From: CAYJPA01 sp964371945
GTDB lineage: Bacteria; Chloroflexota; Chloroflexia; Thermomicrobiales; UBA6265
DNA: 33,492 bases
Direction: 5' to 3'
Assembly: GCA_964371945.1 (NCBI GenBank)
Contig: CAYJPA010000067.1
Coordinates: forward strand, 1-33,492
How positions within the stretch are numbered: the first letter of the stretch is position 1; each line of letters opens with the position of its first letter. A model generated the notes under the pieces. The model saw only the letters and a list, made by a program, of their open reading frames with translations. It was not told where the DNA came from and ran no database searches. This document shows, piece after piece, positions 1 to 8,349 of this stretch. The translations under genes were made by a program, and so were the position numbers.

Positions 1-55
1 ACACATGCCCATATGAGATTCCGCACATGCCTCGTCGGTCTGAGGCGAAGCCTCG

Positions 56-823
56 CTAGATATCCAGCGGGACGTCTTCCCACGTTTTTCCGTACCCACA
101 CAGCCAGTTCAGTGCGTGCAGCCGTTGGGTTGCGATCTCTGCGACGAGTGCTTTCGTTTCGACATCGGCGGCGCCGAAACCCTTGTTGCGCACGATGAAG
201 TCCTTTGTGCCTTCGAGAAGCACGCCGGATTCGACCGCCTCGGCCACCGTCTCCTTAAGAATCTTCAGCAGCTCCTTGCGTTCGTTGCTCTTGGACTCTT
301 CGATCTCCTCATCGATCGCGCAGCGCCACAACCAGAGCTCGGCGCGCTCACGCTCGAGCGCAATCGTTTCTTCCTCCAACAATGACAGCGAAGCAATAAA
401 TGGCGGAAGCTCGTCCGAGGGCGCCGGAATCGAGGCCAACAGCGGCCCGGGATCGGTTTGATTCCATGGCTCCATTAGCGTTTGACCCAGTCCCGCGGCC
501 CACGCCAATGCGGCGAGCGCTTCGATCTGCCACGAGATGGAAAGCGCAGCCTCTTCACCCACGTTTCCGATCTGGGCGGAAACGAAAATGTGCTCGGACC
601 GCGTGGTCGCTGCCGGAAAAGCGCCGACTGAAAGCGCGGTGACGAGATCGAACCGCTCACCATCTGCACTGTCTTCGTCGTCGATGTCCGCTTCGTCGAG
701 CGGCAGTTCCATCATCGCGCGCTGGATGACCGATGCGAGCACGACCATTCTTGCCGCGACCTCTTCGACTGGCCGCAGATTGATGTCAATCGTTTCGTCG
801 TGGGACTCGAAGTCATCGATCAA
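56..823 (-). CDS. DUF4272-like hypothetical protein
   Basis: A 255-residue soluble protein with no signal peptide or membrane segment. The middle carries a block around 'QIEALAALAWAAGLG' and the C-terminus ends with 'RLHALNWLCGYGKTWEDVPLDI'. This order (an E-A-L-xx-L-x-W-A block, then a final R-H-A-L-N-W-L-x-G-Y...W-[DE]-D-[VI]-x-x-D-x) is what I recall for DUF4272 proteins, whose function is unknown. The N-terminal third is acidic (residues about 40-57). It starts 12 bp after the ychF stop, so it is probably the last gene of that transcript. A small stem (GAGGC/GCCTC, positions 42-54) follows the stop but has no U run. Family assignment is from memory of the motif pattern; no biochemical role can be read from the sequence. 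Confidence 0.7.
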   Translation of the reverse strand: MIDDFESHDETIDINLRPVEEVAARMVVLASVIQRAMMELPLDEADIDDEDSADGERFDLVTALSVGAFPAATTRSEHIFVSAQIGNVGEEAALSISWQIEALAALAWAAGLGQTLMEPWNQTDPGPLLASIPAPSDELPPFIASLSLLEEETIALERERAELWLWRCAIDEEIEESKSNERKELLKILKETVAEAVESGVLLEGTKDFIVRNKGFGAADVETKALVAEIATQRLHALNWLCGYGKTWEDVPLDI

Positions 824-835
824 CGTGATTGGCTC

Positions 836-1945
836 CTACACGTTGAAGAGGAAGTTGATGATGTCGCCGTCCTGGACCACGTAGGTTCGGCCTTCGCGCC
901 TGAAGGTACCGTGCTTTTTCGTTTCGGCCAGTCCTCCGGCGGCGATCAGATCGTCATAGCTCGTGCACTCGGCCCGGATGAATCCGCGCTGGATGTCGCT
1001 GTGGATCGCACCGGCGGCTTCGACCGCGGTTTCTCCGCGCCGAATCGTCCAGGCACGGCACTCGTCGGGACCGACCGTGAAAAAGGCCATCAGACCAAGG
1101 AGATCGAACGAGAGGCGGATCACCCGATCGCGACTCGATTCCTCGATCCCGAGATCGGCCATAAAGACCGCGGCATCATCATCTTCGAGCTGCGCGATTT
1201 CCGCTTCAATTTGGCCGGCGAGTGCATCGATCGCGACCCGGTTGCGGCCGAATCGTGCGCGCGCTTCCGCGATCATGGCTTCGGTCGCGGCGCCCAACTG
1301 TTCCTCTCCCGTGTTCAGAAGGATCAACAGCGGCTTTGCTGTCAAGAGTCCAAAACCCCGGAGATTCTTGGCATCGTCTGGATCGAGCTCCGGCACGACT
1401 TCGCGCAGAGGTGTATCGGCTTCGAGCGCCTCCTTGAGCTGACCCATCACGACCTGTTCGCGCTCATATGCCTCGCGGTCGGCGCCGCGCAGTTTCGGAA
1501 TCTGGGCCACGAGGCGTTGCAATCGCTTCTCGATGATCCCGAGATCGCTGAAGGTCAGCTCTAAGTTGAGCGTTTCGATATCGCGCATCGGATCGACTGA
1601 CCCGTCCGGGTGGGGAACCTCGCTCTGGAAAGCGCGAACGACATGAACAAGCGCATCGCCCTGCGCCAGATGGCCGAGTAATTGACCGCTCATGCCCTTT
1701 TCGGCCATGCCCTTGGCAATACCGGCGACATCCAGGTATTGGACATCCGCCGGCACCTTGCTCTTAGGATTGAACATTTCTGTCAGGCGGTCGAGTCGCG
1801 GATCGGGCACTTTGACGGTGGCCAGATTCGGCTCATCACCAGCGCCGCCAAAGTTTCCTGTCTGGGCTCCTGCTTTGGTGAGCGCATTGAAAACGGTGGT
1901 TTTTCCGGCGCTGGGCAGTCCGATAATGACGAGCTTGGTAGTCAA
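836..1945 (-). CDS. ychF: redox-regulated ATPase YchF (OLA1 family)
   Basis: Cytosolic P-loop ATPase of the Obg-like YchF/OLA1 family, which associates with ribosomes and prefers ATP over GTP. Walker A is GLPSAGKTT at residues 9-17 (the usual form is GLPNVGKST, so this copy has S-A for N-V). The G2/G3 region 'PDPRLDRL...VQYLDVAGIAKGM' and the C-terminal TGS domain, with 'ECTSYDDLIAAGG...GRTYVVQDGDIINFLFNV', are typical. I chose a TTG start at 1945 because GAGG lies 6 nt upstream and the product begins MTTKLVIIGLP, as in the family. A GTG at 1972 would add nine residues without a ribosome-binding site. The protein is 369 aa, the normal length. It lies 119 bp after ybaK and 12 bp before the DUF4272 gene, all on the same strand. 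Confidence 0.95.
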   Translation of the reverse strand: MTTKLVIIGLPSAGKTTVFNALTKAGAQTGNFGGAGDEPNLATVKVPDPRLDRLTEMFNPKSKVPADVQYLDVAGIAKGMAEKGMSGQLLGHLAQGDALVHVVRAFQSEVPHPDGSVDPMRDIETLNLELTFSDLGIIEKRLQRLVAQIPKLRGADREAYEREQVVMGQLKEALEADTPLREVVPELDPDDAKNLRGFGLLTAKPLLILLNTGEEQLGAATEAMIAEARARFGRNRVAIDALAGQIEAEIAQLEDDDAAVFMADLGIEESSRDRVIRLSFDLLGLMAFFTVGPDECRAWTIRRGETAVEAAGAIHSDIQRGFIRAECTSYDDLIAAGGLAETKKHGTFRREGRTYVVQDGDIINFLFNV

Positions 1946-2064
1946 TGATTGCCTCGCAAGAGCGGAGATCACGCAAAAACCCGCTCAAGCGAACGGGGAC
2001 AAAATCGTTTCATTATTGCCCAGCGGGAATGGCTGCGCCAGTTTGGACCGCGGCGGCGGGCACC

Positions 2065-2568
2065 CTATTGGACAGCGTTGACGATGTCGGCGACCGTCGC
2101 TTGGGTAAGTCGCGCAATCTCGACAGGGGAGATCTTCAAGAGCGCTTCTTCCGATCCCGCGCCGCCGAAAACGATATCGAGCTTCATCACGCGCTGGTCG
2201 ATCACGACCGGAAATGTCGTCGCGTGACCGATCGGGCAGACGCCGCCGGCCGGATATCCGGTCGCCGCTAGAACAGTAGAGGCATCGGCCAGCTTGAGCT
2301 TGCCGCTCTGGGCGACCTCGGCGAGCCGTTTCCGGTCGATGCGGGCGATGCCCGAGGCGATCGCGAGCACGACCAAGCCGCTGGAATCATGAAAGAGCAC
2401 CGATTTGATGATCTGGTCTTCGTCAACCCCGATCGCGGACGCGGCCAAAGGCACGGTTGGCATCGGTACGCCGGGACGCAGAATTTCGGCGTCGATTTCA
2501 GCAGCGGAGAGATATTTCTGCAGACGCGTCTCTCCAACTGGGTCAAGTTGTGCGTCAGTTAGTGACAA
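2065..2568 (-). CDS. YbaK/EbsC-family aminoacyl-tRNA deacylase
   Basis: A 167-residue single-domain protein of the YbaK/ProX superfamily, which hydrolyses mischarged aminoacyl-tRNAs such as Cys-tRNA(Pro) or Ala-tRNA(Pro). Visible marks are the conserved lysine K55 in 'DQIIKSVLFH', and the loop 'GYPAGGVCPIGH' (residues 104-115), which forms the tRNA 3'-end pocket in this family. The exact substrate cannot be told from sequence. The start is a TTG (2566-2568) 15 bp after the dppC stop, with only a weak ribosome-binding site, so expression may depend on translation of the upstream transporter genes. Its place in a peptide-transporter transcript is probably positional, not functional. Confidence 0.88.
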   Translation of the reverse strand: MSLTDAQLDPVGETRLQKYLSAAEIDAEILRPGVPMPTVPLAASAIGVDEDQIIKSVLFHDSSGLVVLAIASGIARIDRKRLAEVAQSGKLKLADASTVLAATGYPAGGVCPIGHATTFPVVIDQRVMKLDIVFGGAGSEEALLKISPVEIARLTQATVADIVNAVQ

Positions 2569-2583
2569 TTGAATTCCGATTCG

Positions 2584-3495
2584 TTAGCCGCCGCGACGGC
2601 GCGGATCAAGCGCGTCGCGCAGTCCGTCTCCGAAGAAGTTCAGCCCCATCACGACGCTCATGATCGCGACGCCGGGCACCGTGGAATACCACCAGTATTG
2701 GAGCCCAGCGCGGGAGCCCTGATTGATCATCGCGCCCCATTCGGCCGTCGGCGGAACTGCTCCGAGACCAATGAAACTCAATCCCGCGGTCAGGACGATC
2801 GCCGCGCCGACGTCGAGCGTCGCCTTGACCACCACCGGGGCATCGGTGCTGGGCATAATGTGCCTGAAGAGCACGCGTTTCTGGGATGCACCGATCGCTT
2901 GCGCCGCGGTCACATACTCGTTCTGTTTGATCGAGAGCACTTGTCCGCGCATGAGCCGAGCGTACTCGGGCCAGAGTACGAGAATTACCGCCAGCATCGC
3001 GTTGGTCAGGCTTGCTTCGCCGCGAAGCGTGGCGATCGCCATCGCCAGGATGATCGAGGGGAACGAGAGCACGGCGTCGCATGTTCGCATGATGATGCCG
3101 TCGATGAACCCTCCGAAGTACCCGGCGATCGCACCGAGCGTGCACCCGATGGCGCCGGTAATCAGGATCACCGCGACACCGGCGGGAACGGTGACCCGTG
3201 CGGCCCAAATAACGCGCGAAATGAGATCACGGCCTACGTCGTCGGTACCGAATGGATGCTCGAAACTCGGCGCCAGCAATCGATCCTCGATGAAGGTTTT
3301 GTTCTGATCCTCGAGTGGCAGAACAGGCGCCAGAACACCCACGAGGATCCAACCGAGCACGATGCCCAAACCCACGATGGCAATCGGCTTTCGGCGGAGG
3401 GTGCGCCAGGCATCGCCCATCGGCGTTCGCCGCGGACGCAGGGCGAGATCTCTTGTTATCGCATTGGCGAGTGCCGGGGCGGCAGTCGTCGCCAT
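2584..3495 (-). CDS. dppC: peptide/dipeptide ABC transporter permease DppC-type
   Basis: A 303-aa inner-membrane permease of the OppC/DppC family. After a cytoplasmic N-terminus comes the first membrane helix (about residues 36-57), then the family signature 'HPFGTDDVGRDLISRV', then five more hydrophobic segments. The cytoplasmic coupling loop 'YVTAAQAIGASQKRVLFRHIMP' fits the EAA-type motif that docks onto the ATPase. It pairs with the DppB-type permease 18 bp upstream and the binding protein before that. The ATG at 3495 has AGGA eight nt upstream. No DppD/DppF ATPase follows; the next gene is a tRNA deacylase. Confidence 0.95.
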   Translation of the reverse strand: MATTAAPALANAITRDLALRPRRTPMGDAWRTLRRKPIAIVGLGIVLGWILVGVLAPVLPLEDQNKTFIEDRLLAPSFEHPFGTDDVGRDLISRVIWAARVTVPAGVAVILITGAIGCTLGAIAGYFGGFIDGIIMRTCDAVLSFPSIILAMAIATLRGEASLTNAMLAVILVLWPEYARLMRGQVLSIKQNEYVTAAQAIGASQKRVLFRHIMPSTDAPVVVKATLDVGAAIVLTAGLSFIGLGAVPPTAEWGAMINQGSRAGLQYWWYSTVPGVAIMSVVMGLNFFGDGLRDALDPRRRGG

Positions 3496-3513
3496 GAATC
3501 GAGTCCTTTCGCC

Positions 3514-4533
3514 CTAACCGACTCGAATCCGCGGATCGAGCACACCGTACAGGATGTCGACGAACAGGTTGACCAGGATGTAGCCGACCGCAACCACCAG
3601 CGTGACGCCCAGCAATCCCGGATAGTCGAGCTTCAAGGCCATGCGCACCGCGAATTGCCCGATGCCTGGCCAGGAGAAGATCGTCTCTGTGAGCACGGCC
3701 CCTGCCAGCAGGCTGGCAAAGGTCAATCCAATGACAGTGACCGTCGGAATCAAGGCGTTACGAAGCGCGTGACCGACCACAACTCGCGCCTCCGAGAGGC
3801 CCTTGGCGCGGCCGGTGCGGACATAATCCTCGGACATCGCGGCGACGAGGGAGGAGCGCAGCATCCGCGCAATGATCCCCATCGCGTAAGCGCCAAGCAC
3901 GATAGACGGCAGTACGAGATGGCGCACAACGCTTCTGAAAGCATCCCAGTCGCCGCCAATGACGGCGTCGATGGTGACCATGCCGGTTACGTGATCCGGG
4001 AGTTGCATGCCTGGATCGAGCTGGCCCGCTCTGGGCAGCCAACGCAACTGATATGAAAAGAGGTAGGCCAGCAGCAATCCGAGCCAGAAAACCGGTACCG
4101 ATGTGCCGATCAACGAGATGAAGCGGGCAACGTTGTCCGCCAACCTATCCTGACGAACAGCGGCAATAATGCCGAGCGGCACCCCGAGCACAATCGCGAA
4201 GATCATCGCTCCAAGCGCCAGTTCGAGTGTTGCCGGCACATAACGTTGCAGCTCGCCGGAAACAGGTTTGCGGGTCGTGATTGTTGTCCCGAGATCGCCC
4301 TGGATCAGATTTTTGATATAGTACACATATTGCACAGGGATTGGCTTATCGAGTCCGTAACGTTGCTCGAGACGTGCTCGAATCTCCGGCTTGTCTGCCT
4401 GGCGTTCACCGATTACCGCGGCCAGCGGATCGCCCGGCACTGCATGCGCGAGCGAAAACGTTCCGACGCTGACAAGAAACATCACCACGAGCGACAACAC
4501 AAGCCTGCGGGCGATGAATGGCCAAAGACCCAT
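3514..4533 (-). CDS. dppB: peptide/dipeptide ABC transporter permease DppB-type
   Basis: A 339-aa integral membrane permease of the OppB/DppB family. The N-terminal helix is followed by the periplasmic hallmark 'HAVPGDPLAAVIG', and a long loop holding 'RYGLDKPIPVQYVYYIKNLIQGDLG'. The coupling loop 'YVRTGRAKGLSEARVVVGHALRNALIP' is the conserved EAA motif. The C-terminal part ends 'DILYGVLDPRIRVG', as is usual for the family. The ATG at 4533 has GGAG six nt upstream. It forms the heterodimeric channel with the dppC product. Confidence 0.95.
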   Translation of the reverse strand: MGLWPFIARRLVLSLVVMFLVSVGTFSLAHAVPGDPLAAVIGERQADKPEIRARLEQRYGLDKPIPVQYVYYIKNLIQGDLGTTITTRKPVSGELQRYVPATLELALGAMIFAIVLGVPLGIIAAVRQDRLADNVARFISLIGTSVPVFWLGLLLAYLFSYQLRWLPRAGQLDPGMQLPDHVTGMVTIDAVIGGDWDAFRSVVRHLVLPSIVLGAYAMGIIARMLRSSLVAAMSEDYVRTGRAKGLSEARVVVGHALRNALIPTVTVIGLTFASLLAGAVLTETIFSWPGIGQFAVRMALKLDYPGLLGVTLVVAVGYILVNLFVDILYGVLDPRIRVG

Positions 4534-4570
4534 AGTGGACTCCGTGTGACAAAAAGGTCAAAAGCGCGGA

Positions 4571-4592
4571 GGGCCGGTGATTCACCGACCCC
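4571..4592 (-). other. intergenic stem-loop between binding-protein and permease genes
   Basis: An imperfect inverted repeat, GGG-C-CGGTGA/TCACCG-A-CCC, in the 83 bp between the binding-protein stop and the dppB start. It has no U run. Such hairpins after binding-protein genes commonly stabilise the upstream message or attenuate downstream transcription, giving more binding protein than permease. That role is inference here. Confidence 0.45.
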
Positions 4593-4616
4593 CCGAACCG
4601 CTCTTCTTGAGGTCCG

Positions 4617-6377
4617 CTACTCAGTCTTGCTCGCGTTGCGAAGTTGAAGCTGGTAGACGGAGTGCGTTTGTACTCCTTGAATCTTGATCGATGCCGGTTT
4701 GTTGTCCTTCGGCTGGTACAAGACGATGAACGCGCAAGCTTCGATCATGGCCTTCTGAATATCGACGTATATCTGCGTCCGGGCCGCTGGGTCTTGCTCA
4801 GAGAGGCCCTTGTCGATCAACACGTCGACGGCTGGATCTGAATAACCGACACGCCCGGCTGCCGCCGTTCCTGTACGCGCGAACGGGCCCGCGTAGGTGT
4901 CTACGTCGGGGTAGTCGGGCGTCCACGGTGAAATTGTCGCCTGGAAATCGCCTGCACGGTAAAGCGTGATCCGCTCAGCGCCCGGCATCGGTGAGAGCTT
5001 GATCGTGCAACCGTTGATCTGCTCGATATCCGATTTGATCTTTGTGGCCAGTGATTCCTGGTTCACATTGCCCTGTGCAGGTGAATCTGAATCGTATGTG
5101 ATCTCGATCTCGGCCTCGCCAACACCGGATGCATCCCAGAGCTCCTGCGCCTTAGCCAAATCGAGTTTGTAGGCAAGTTCGAGGACTTCCTCCGAACCGG
5201 TCAGCGGCAGCGGTATGGCGGTTGCCGGTCGAGAAGCCGAACCGGCGAGCAGGCTGTTGATGATTCCGTCGTAGTCGATTGCATAGGCGAGCGCCTGGCG
5301 GACTTCCTTGATTGAAGTTGGTCCGCCGCGCTCCTCCCTTAAATTGAGCCCCATGTACTCCAGGGCGAGGGTGTCACCGGTAATCAGCTGCAAATTCGGA
5401 TCGGCCTTAATTGTCTCAATCTGGTCGACCTGGAGCGCGTAGGCCAGATCAACTTCTCCGATTTGAAGCGATTGAAGTTGCGCGTTCGGTTCCAGAATGT
5501 TGCGCCAGATGATTCGGTCGAGTTTCGGCGGGGTTCCCCAATAGTCGGGATTCGCCTCAATGATGACTTCATTGTCGAGGTCCCATTGCACCATGATATA
5601 TGGACCTGTTCCGACCGATGCACCGTCGATGATCAGTTTCGCGTCTTCGTTGGCCTCAACCTCAGGTGCTTTCTCGTCGGATCCCTCCTCTGGTTCGACC
5701 GAAACTGGCGCATCAGTTCCGCCAATCGCGATGACGGCTTTGGAATCGGTCACGGTCAGTGGAAGGGAAGTTAGCACCGCTGCAAGTGCTGCATTTGGCG
5801 AAGCCAAGGTGAACTGCAGCGTTGCATCGTCAACGGCGGTAACCTCGGTCCAGTAATCGATTGCCATGAACGAAGCCTGATAACCGATGTTCTTGACCCG
5901 GTTGAACGAGAAGACCCAGTCGGCGGCGGTCATGACGTTGCCGGTCGTGTGGAACTTGACCCCTTGCTTGAGCTTGACGGTCACCGTCAAGCCGTCGTCA
6001 GAAAACTCCGGAACTCCATCAGCGAGTAGCGGCTGGATATCCGTGGTGTTACTGGAATCGGGAATGTGGTACAGAGCTTCGTAGACCAGGTTCATCATCG
6101 CGGCCGAGTTGATCTCGTAGAACCATCCCGGGTCCGCCGTCAGCCAAGCGCCGCCGTTCATCGCATCCGCGATGACCATCGTTCTGGAGTCGACCTGGTT
6201 CGATGTCAGCCCTCGGCGGGAACCAGAGCTTGGTGCTGCGTCGGCCGAGTGCGCCAGTCCGGCCGTGATCGCGGCGCCGCTGAGACCGGCGGCCGATGCC
6301 CGGACGATGAAATCGCGGCGACTGAGCTCGCCGCTGGACAGTCGCTCGACAAGATCCGAAATGCGGTAATCAGTCAT
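4617..6377 (-). CDS. Tat-exported ABC transporter substrate-binding protein, family 5
   Basis: A 586-aa extracellular solute-binding protein (SBP_bac_5, DppA/OppA-like). The N-terminus has a twin-arginine signal, SRRDF at residues 19-23, followed by a mildly hydrophobic stretch and an Ala-rich end near residue 48. The mature part shows the family pattern: 'LVYEALYHI', 'TVTVKLKQGVKFHTTGNVMTAADWVFSFNR', 'GTGPYIMVQWD...EANPDYWG', and 'VRQALAYAIDYDGIINSLL'. An unusual acidic insert (about residues 227-246, 'EPEEGSDEKAPEVEANED') sits just before the GTGPY motif. The ATG at 6377 has AGGTGAG directly upstream. A promoter and leader hairpin lie upstream, so it likely heads its own transcript with dppB and dppC. 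The ligand is probably a peptide, but this cannot be read from sequence. Confidence 0.93.
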   Translation of the reverse strand: MTDYRISDLVERLSSGELSRRDFIVRASAAGLSGAAITAGLAHSADAAPSSGSRRGLTSNQVDSRTMVIADAMNGGAWLTADPGWFYEINSAAMMNLVYEALYHIPDSSNTTDIQPLLADGVPEFSDDGLTVTVKLKQGVKFHTTGNVMTAADWVFSFNRVKNIGYQASFMAIDYWTEVTAVDDATLQFTLASPNAALAAVLTSLPLTVTDSKAVIAIGGTDAPVSVEPEEGSDEKAPEVEANEDAKLIIDGASVGTGPYIMVQWDLDNEVIIEANPDYWGTPPKLDRIIWRNILEPNAQLQSLQIGEVDLAYALQVDQIETIKADPNLQLITGDTLALEYMGLNLREERGGPTSIKEVRQALAYAIDYDGIINSLLAGSASRPATAIPLPLTGSEEVLELAYKLDLAKAQELWDASGVGEAEIEITYDSDSPAQGNVNQESLATKIKSDIEQINGCTIKLSPMPGAERITLYRAGDFQATISPWTPDYPDVDTYAGPFARTGTAAAGRVGYSDPAVDVLIDKGLSEQDPAARTQIYVDIQKAMIEACAFIVLYQPKDNKPASIKIQGVQTHSVYQLQLRNASKTE

Positions 6378-6394
6378 GTTCTCACCTCATGCTG

Positions 6395-6415
6395 GACGGT
6401 CAACATCGAACCGTC
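6395..6415 (-). promoter_or_regulatory. leader stem-loop upstream of binding-protein gene
   Basis: Perfect 6-bp arms GACGGT/ACCGTC around a 9-nt loop, lying in the 5' leader of the binding-protein gene 18 bp before its start codon and just upstream of its ribosome-binding site. It could be a small mRNA hairpin or an operator half-site pair; the function is unknown. Confidence 0.35.
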
Positions 6416-6524
6416 AGCCAAACTGCCGGTGCTCTCCAACAATTTTCCTGTTCCGGCGGCCGGCACCATTGCAAAAATGATGCGAGACTCCGGAACGAAA
6501 AATGAATTCGAGCGAATGCGCCGA

Positions 6525-6554
6525 AGTATTGTCGAGAGTTCGGCGAACCGTCAA
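6525..6554 (-). promoter_or_regulatory. candidate promoter for the peptide-transporter genes
   Basis: On the minus strand TTGACG (6554-6549) is followed after 18 nt by AATACT (6530-6525). The spacer contains a perfect 11-bp palindrome GTTCGCCGAAC (6538-6548) directly beside the -35 box, a natural position for a repressor site. The predicted leader is about 140 nt. The rest of the 6378-6588 interval shows no gene. Confidence 0.5.
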
Positions 6555-6588
6555 ACCCACCGTGCAAGGATCACAAGTTGCTAACACG

Positions 6589-8250
6589 TTATCGGGTCAC
6601 GGTGACCTGAGCGAGCGCGCGTTGGACCTCGATCTCCGGGATCTCCGAGTGGATGCGGATTCCGCCACCGGCGACGGGGAGCACCCAGCGCTGCGTGCCC
6701 GCGACCCGTTTCTTGTCACTGGTCATTTTGGACATGACGAGCGACTCATCGATTTCGGCCGATACCGGGAGTTCAAATCGGTAGAGCAAGGCGTTGATCC
6801 GTTCGACGAAATCGTTGCCGACCAGGCCCAAGTTGGCCGCGAGCTGGATTGCGCCGCGCATCCCAACCGCGACAGCTTCGCCATGGATCAGCCGGTAATC
6901 GGACGCTTCGATCGCGTGGCCAAGGGTGTGACCGAAATTCAAGTACGCGCGGATGCCCGTTTCCTTTTCATCCGCCTCGACTACCGCCGCTTTGAGCGCT
7001 ACATTGCGCCAGATGGCGTAGGTTGTGACTGGCTGTTTGAGCGCTTTCAGGCTCGTGACATTTCGTTCGAGGAATGGCAAAAGGTCCGCTCGATCGCCGC
7101 CAGGTGTCGATTGCTGGATGATCGCGTGCTTGACGATTTCGGCCCAACCGGCGGTCAATTCTCGATGCGGGAGAGTCCGAAGGAGATCCGGGTCGATCAC
7201 GACGACCGGCGGTTGGGAAAATGCACCGATCAGGTTCTTTCCAGTGCGATGGTTGAGTCCAGTCTTGCCGCCGATGCTGCTATCGACCATTGCAAGCAGG
7301 CTCGTTGGTATCTGGATCACGGGGACGCCGCGGAGCACTATGGCCCCAACGAAACCAGCAAGATCGCCAATCACCCCGCCGCCGAGGGCGATCACGATGT
7401 CTCCTCGTTCGATTCCCTCGTCGAGCAGCCAGTCGAGCAGCGAACCGGCAGTCGCCCAGCTCTTGCTCGATTCACCAACTGGCACCGTTCGCAGTGAAAC
7501 GATGAACCCGGATTTCGACAACGCCGCTGTTGCACGGTCACCGTGAATTGCTCCGACCGTTTCATCTGTGATGACCCACGCTTTGCGAGCATTCGTCCAG
7601 GTTTCCTTGGCGATCATGCCGATACTCTCGATCGAACCAGGCGCAATGAGTATCTTGGAACTGGCAGATGCGGCATTTAGCGTTATTGCCGGCACCTCTT
7701 GTCGTTTCTCCGCCTGAAGGAGAGCCAGTATTTCGTCCGCGACTGATTTCGGATCTGACTTCTCGACGATTAGTGTGACGTCCGCTTGGTCGTAGACTGC
7801 CTGCCGGGACGCTTTAAGGCGAGCGATTTTGGCAAGCGGATCTGCTCCCGTGATCATCGGTCGCTCGACCCCCGATCCCTCGCGCGCATGATGCTCCTGG
7901 AGCCGGCACAAAACCGTCTCGGGCGTTGCTTCGAATGCAATGACCAACGTTTCTGGTTTTCGGAGGTGTCTGTCGTCCCAGAGCACAGGATCAACGACAG
8001 CGCCGCCGCCAGTCGCGATCACAGTTTTCGACCGATCGAGTCCCGCGAGCAAAGAGCAGCGCTCGGCGGCGCGAAAGAACGGCTCACCGAATTTGGCGAA
8101 GATCTCGGGAATGGTGAGTCCATGCTCTCGTTCGATATCCGCGTCAGTGTCGACCAGACCCCAACCAAGGGTGTCCGCCAACAATCGGGCAACCGTGCTC
8201 TTGCCGGTGCCGCTGAATCCGATGAGAACGATGCGGACGACGGAATCCAT
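6589..8250 (-). CDS. aroKB: bifunctional shikimate kinase / 3-dehydroquinate synthase
   Basis: A 553-aa fusion of two shikimate-pathway enzymes. Residues 1-180 are shikimate kinase: Walker A GFSGTGKST (11-19, catalytic-loop K17), the shikimate-binding 'DTDADIE' (D34, D36), and 'ATGGGAVV'. After a short linker, residues about 190-553 are 3-dehydroquinate synthase, with the NAD-binding 'ALGGGVIGDLAGFVGA', 'PTSLLAMVDSSIGGKTGLNH', the metal-site 'AEIVKHAII' and 'LNFGHTLGHAIE'. The two reactions are steps 2 and 5 of chorismate synthesis. Such kinase-synthase fusions are known in some other bacteria. The ATG at 8250 lacks a good ribosome-binding site (AAGGG is 12 nt away). It is divergent from glpK. 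No terminator is visible after the stop. Confidence 0.95.
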   Translation of the reverse strand: MDSVVRIVLIGFSGTGKSTVARLLADTLGWGLVDTDADIEREHGLTIPEIFAKFGEPFFRAAERCSLLAGLDRSKTVIATGGGAVVDPVLWDDRHLRKPETLVIAFEATPETVLCRLQEHHAREGSGVERPMITGADPLAKIARLKASRQAVYDQADVTLIVEKSDPKSVADEILALLQAEKRQEVPAITLNAASASSKILIAPGSIESIGMIAKETWTNARKAWVITDETVGAIHGDRATAALSKSGFIVSLRTVPVGESSKSWATAGSLLDWLLDEGIERGDIVIALGGGVIGDLAGFVGAIVLRGVPVIQIPTSLLAMVDSSIGGKTGLNHRTGKNLIGAFSQPPVVVIDPDLLRTLPHRELTAGWAEIVKHAIIQQSTPGGDRADLLPFLERNVTSLKALKQPVTTYAIWRNVALKAAVVEADEKETGIRAYLNFGHTLGHAIEASDYRLIHGEAVAVGMRGAIQLAANLGLVGNDFVERINALLYRFELPVSAEIDESLVMSKMTSDKKRVAGTQRWVLPVAGGGIRIHSEIPEIEVQRALAQVTVTR

Positions 8251-8349
8251 TGCTAAGACTGACCCTTCTGCTAGTCGCGGTCCAAAAACGCCAACAGTAC
8301 ACTGCGACTCAGTTGATTCGAACCACCCGTCGATCTGATGAGAGGATAA

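Noticed and set aside
13..198. Plus-strand frame at the window start
   Set aside because: Antisense to the DUF4272 gene end and Arg-rich, with no ribosome-binding site.
2569..4056. Long plus-strand open frame (495 codons)
   Set aside because: It is antisense to dppC and dppB, whose products have clear family motifs. The translation is low-complexity, His/Arg/Asp-rich and typical of a shadow frame in high-GC DNA.
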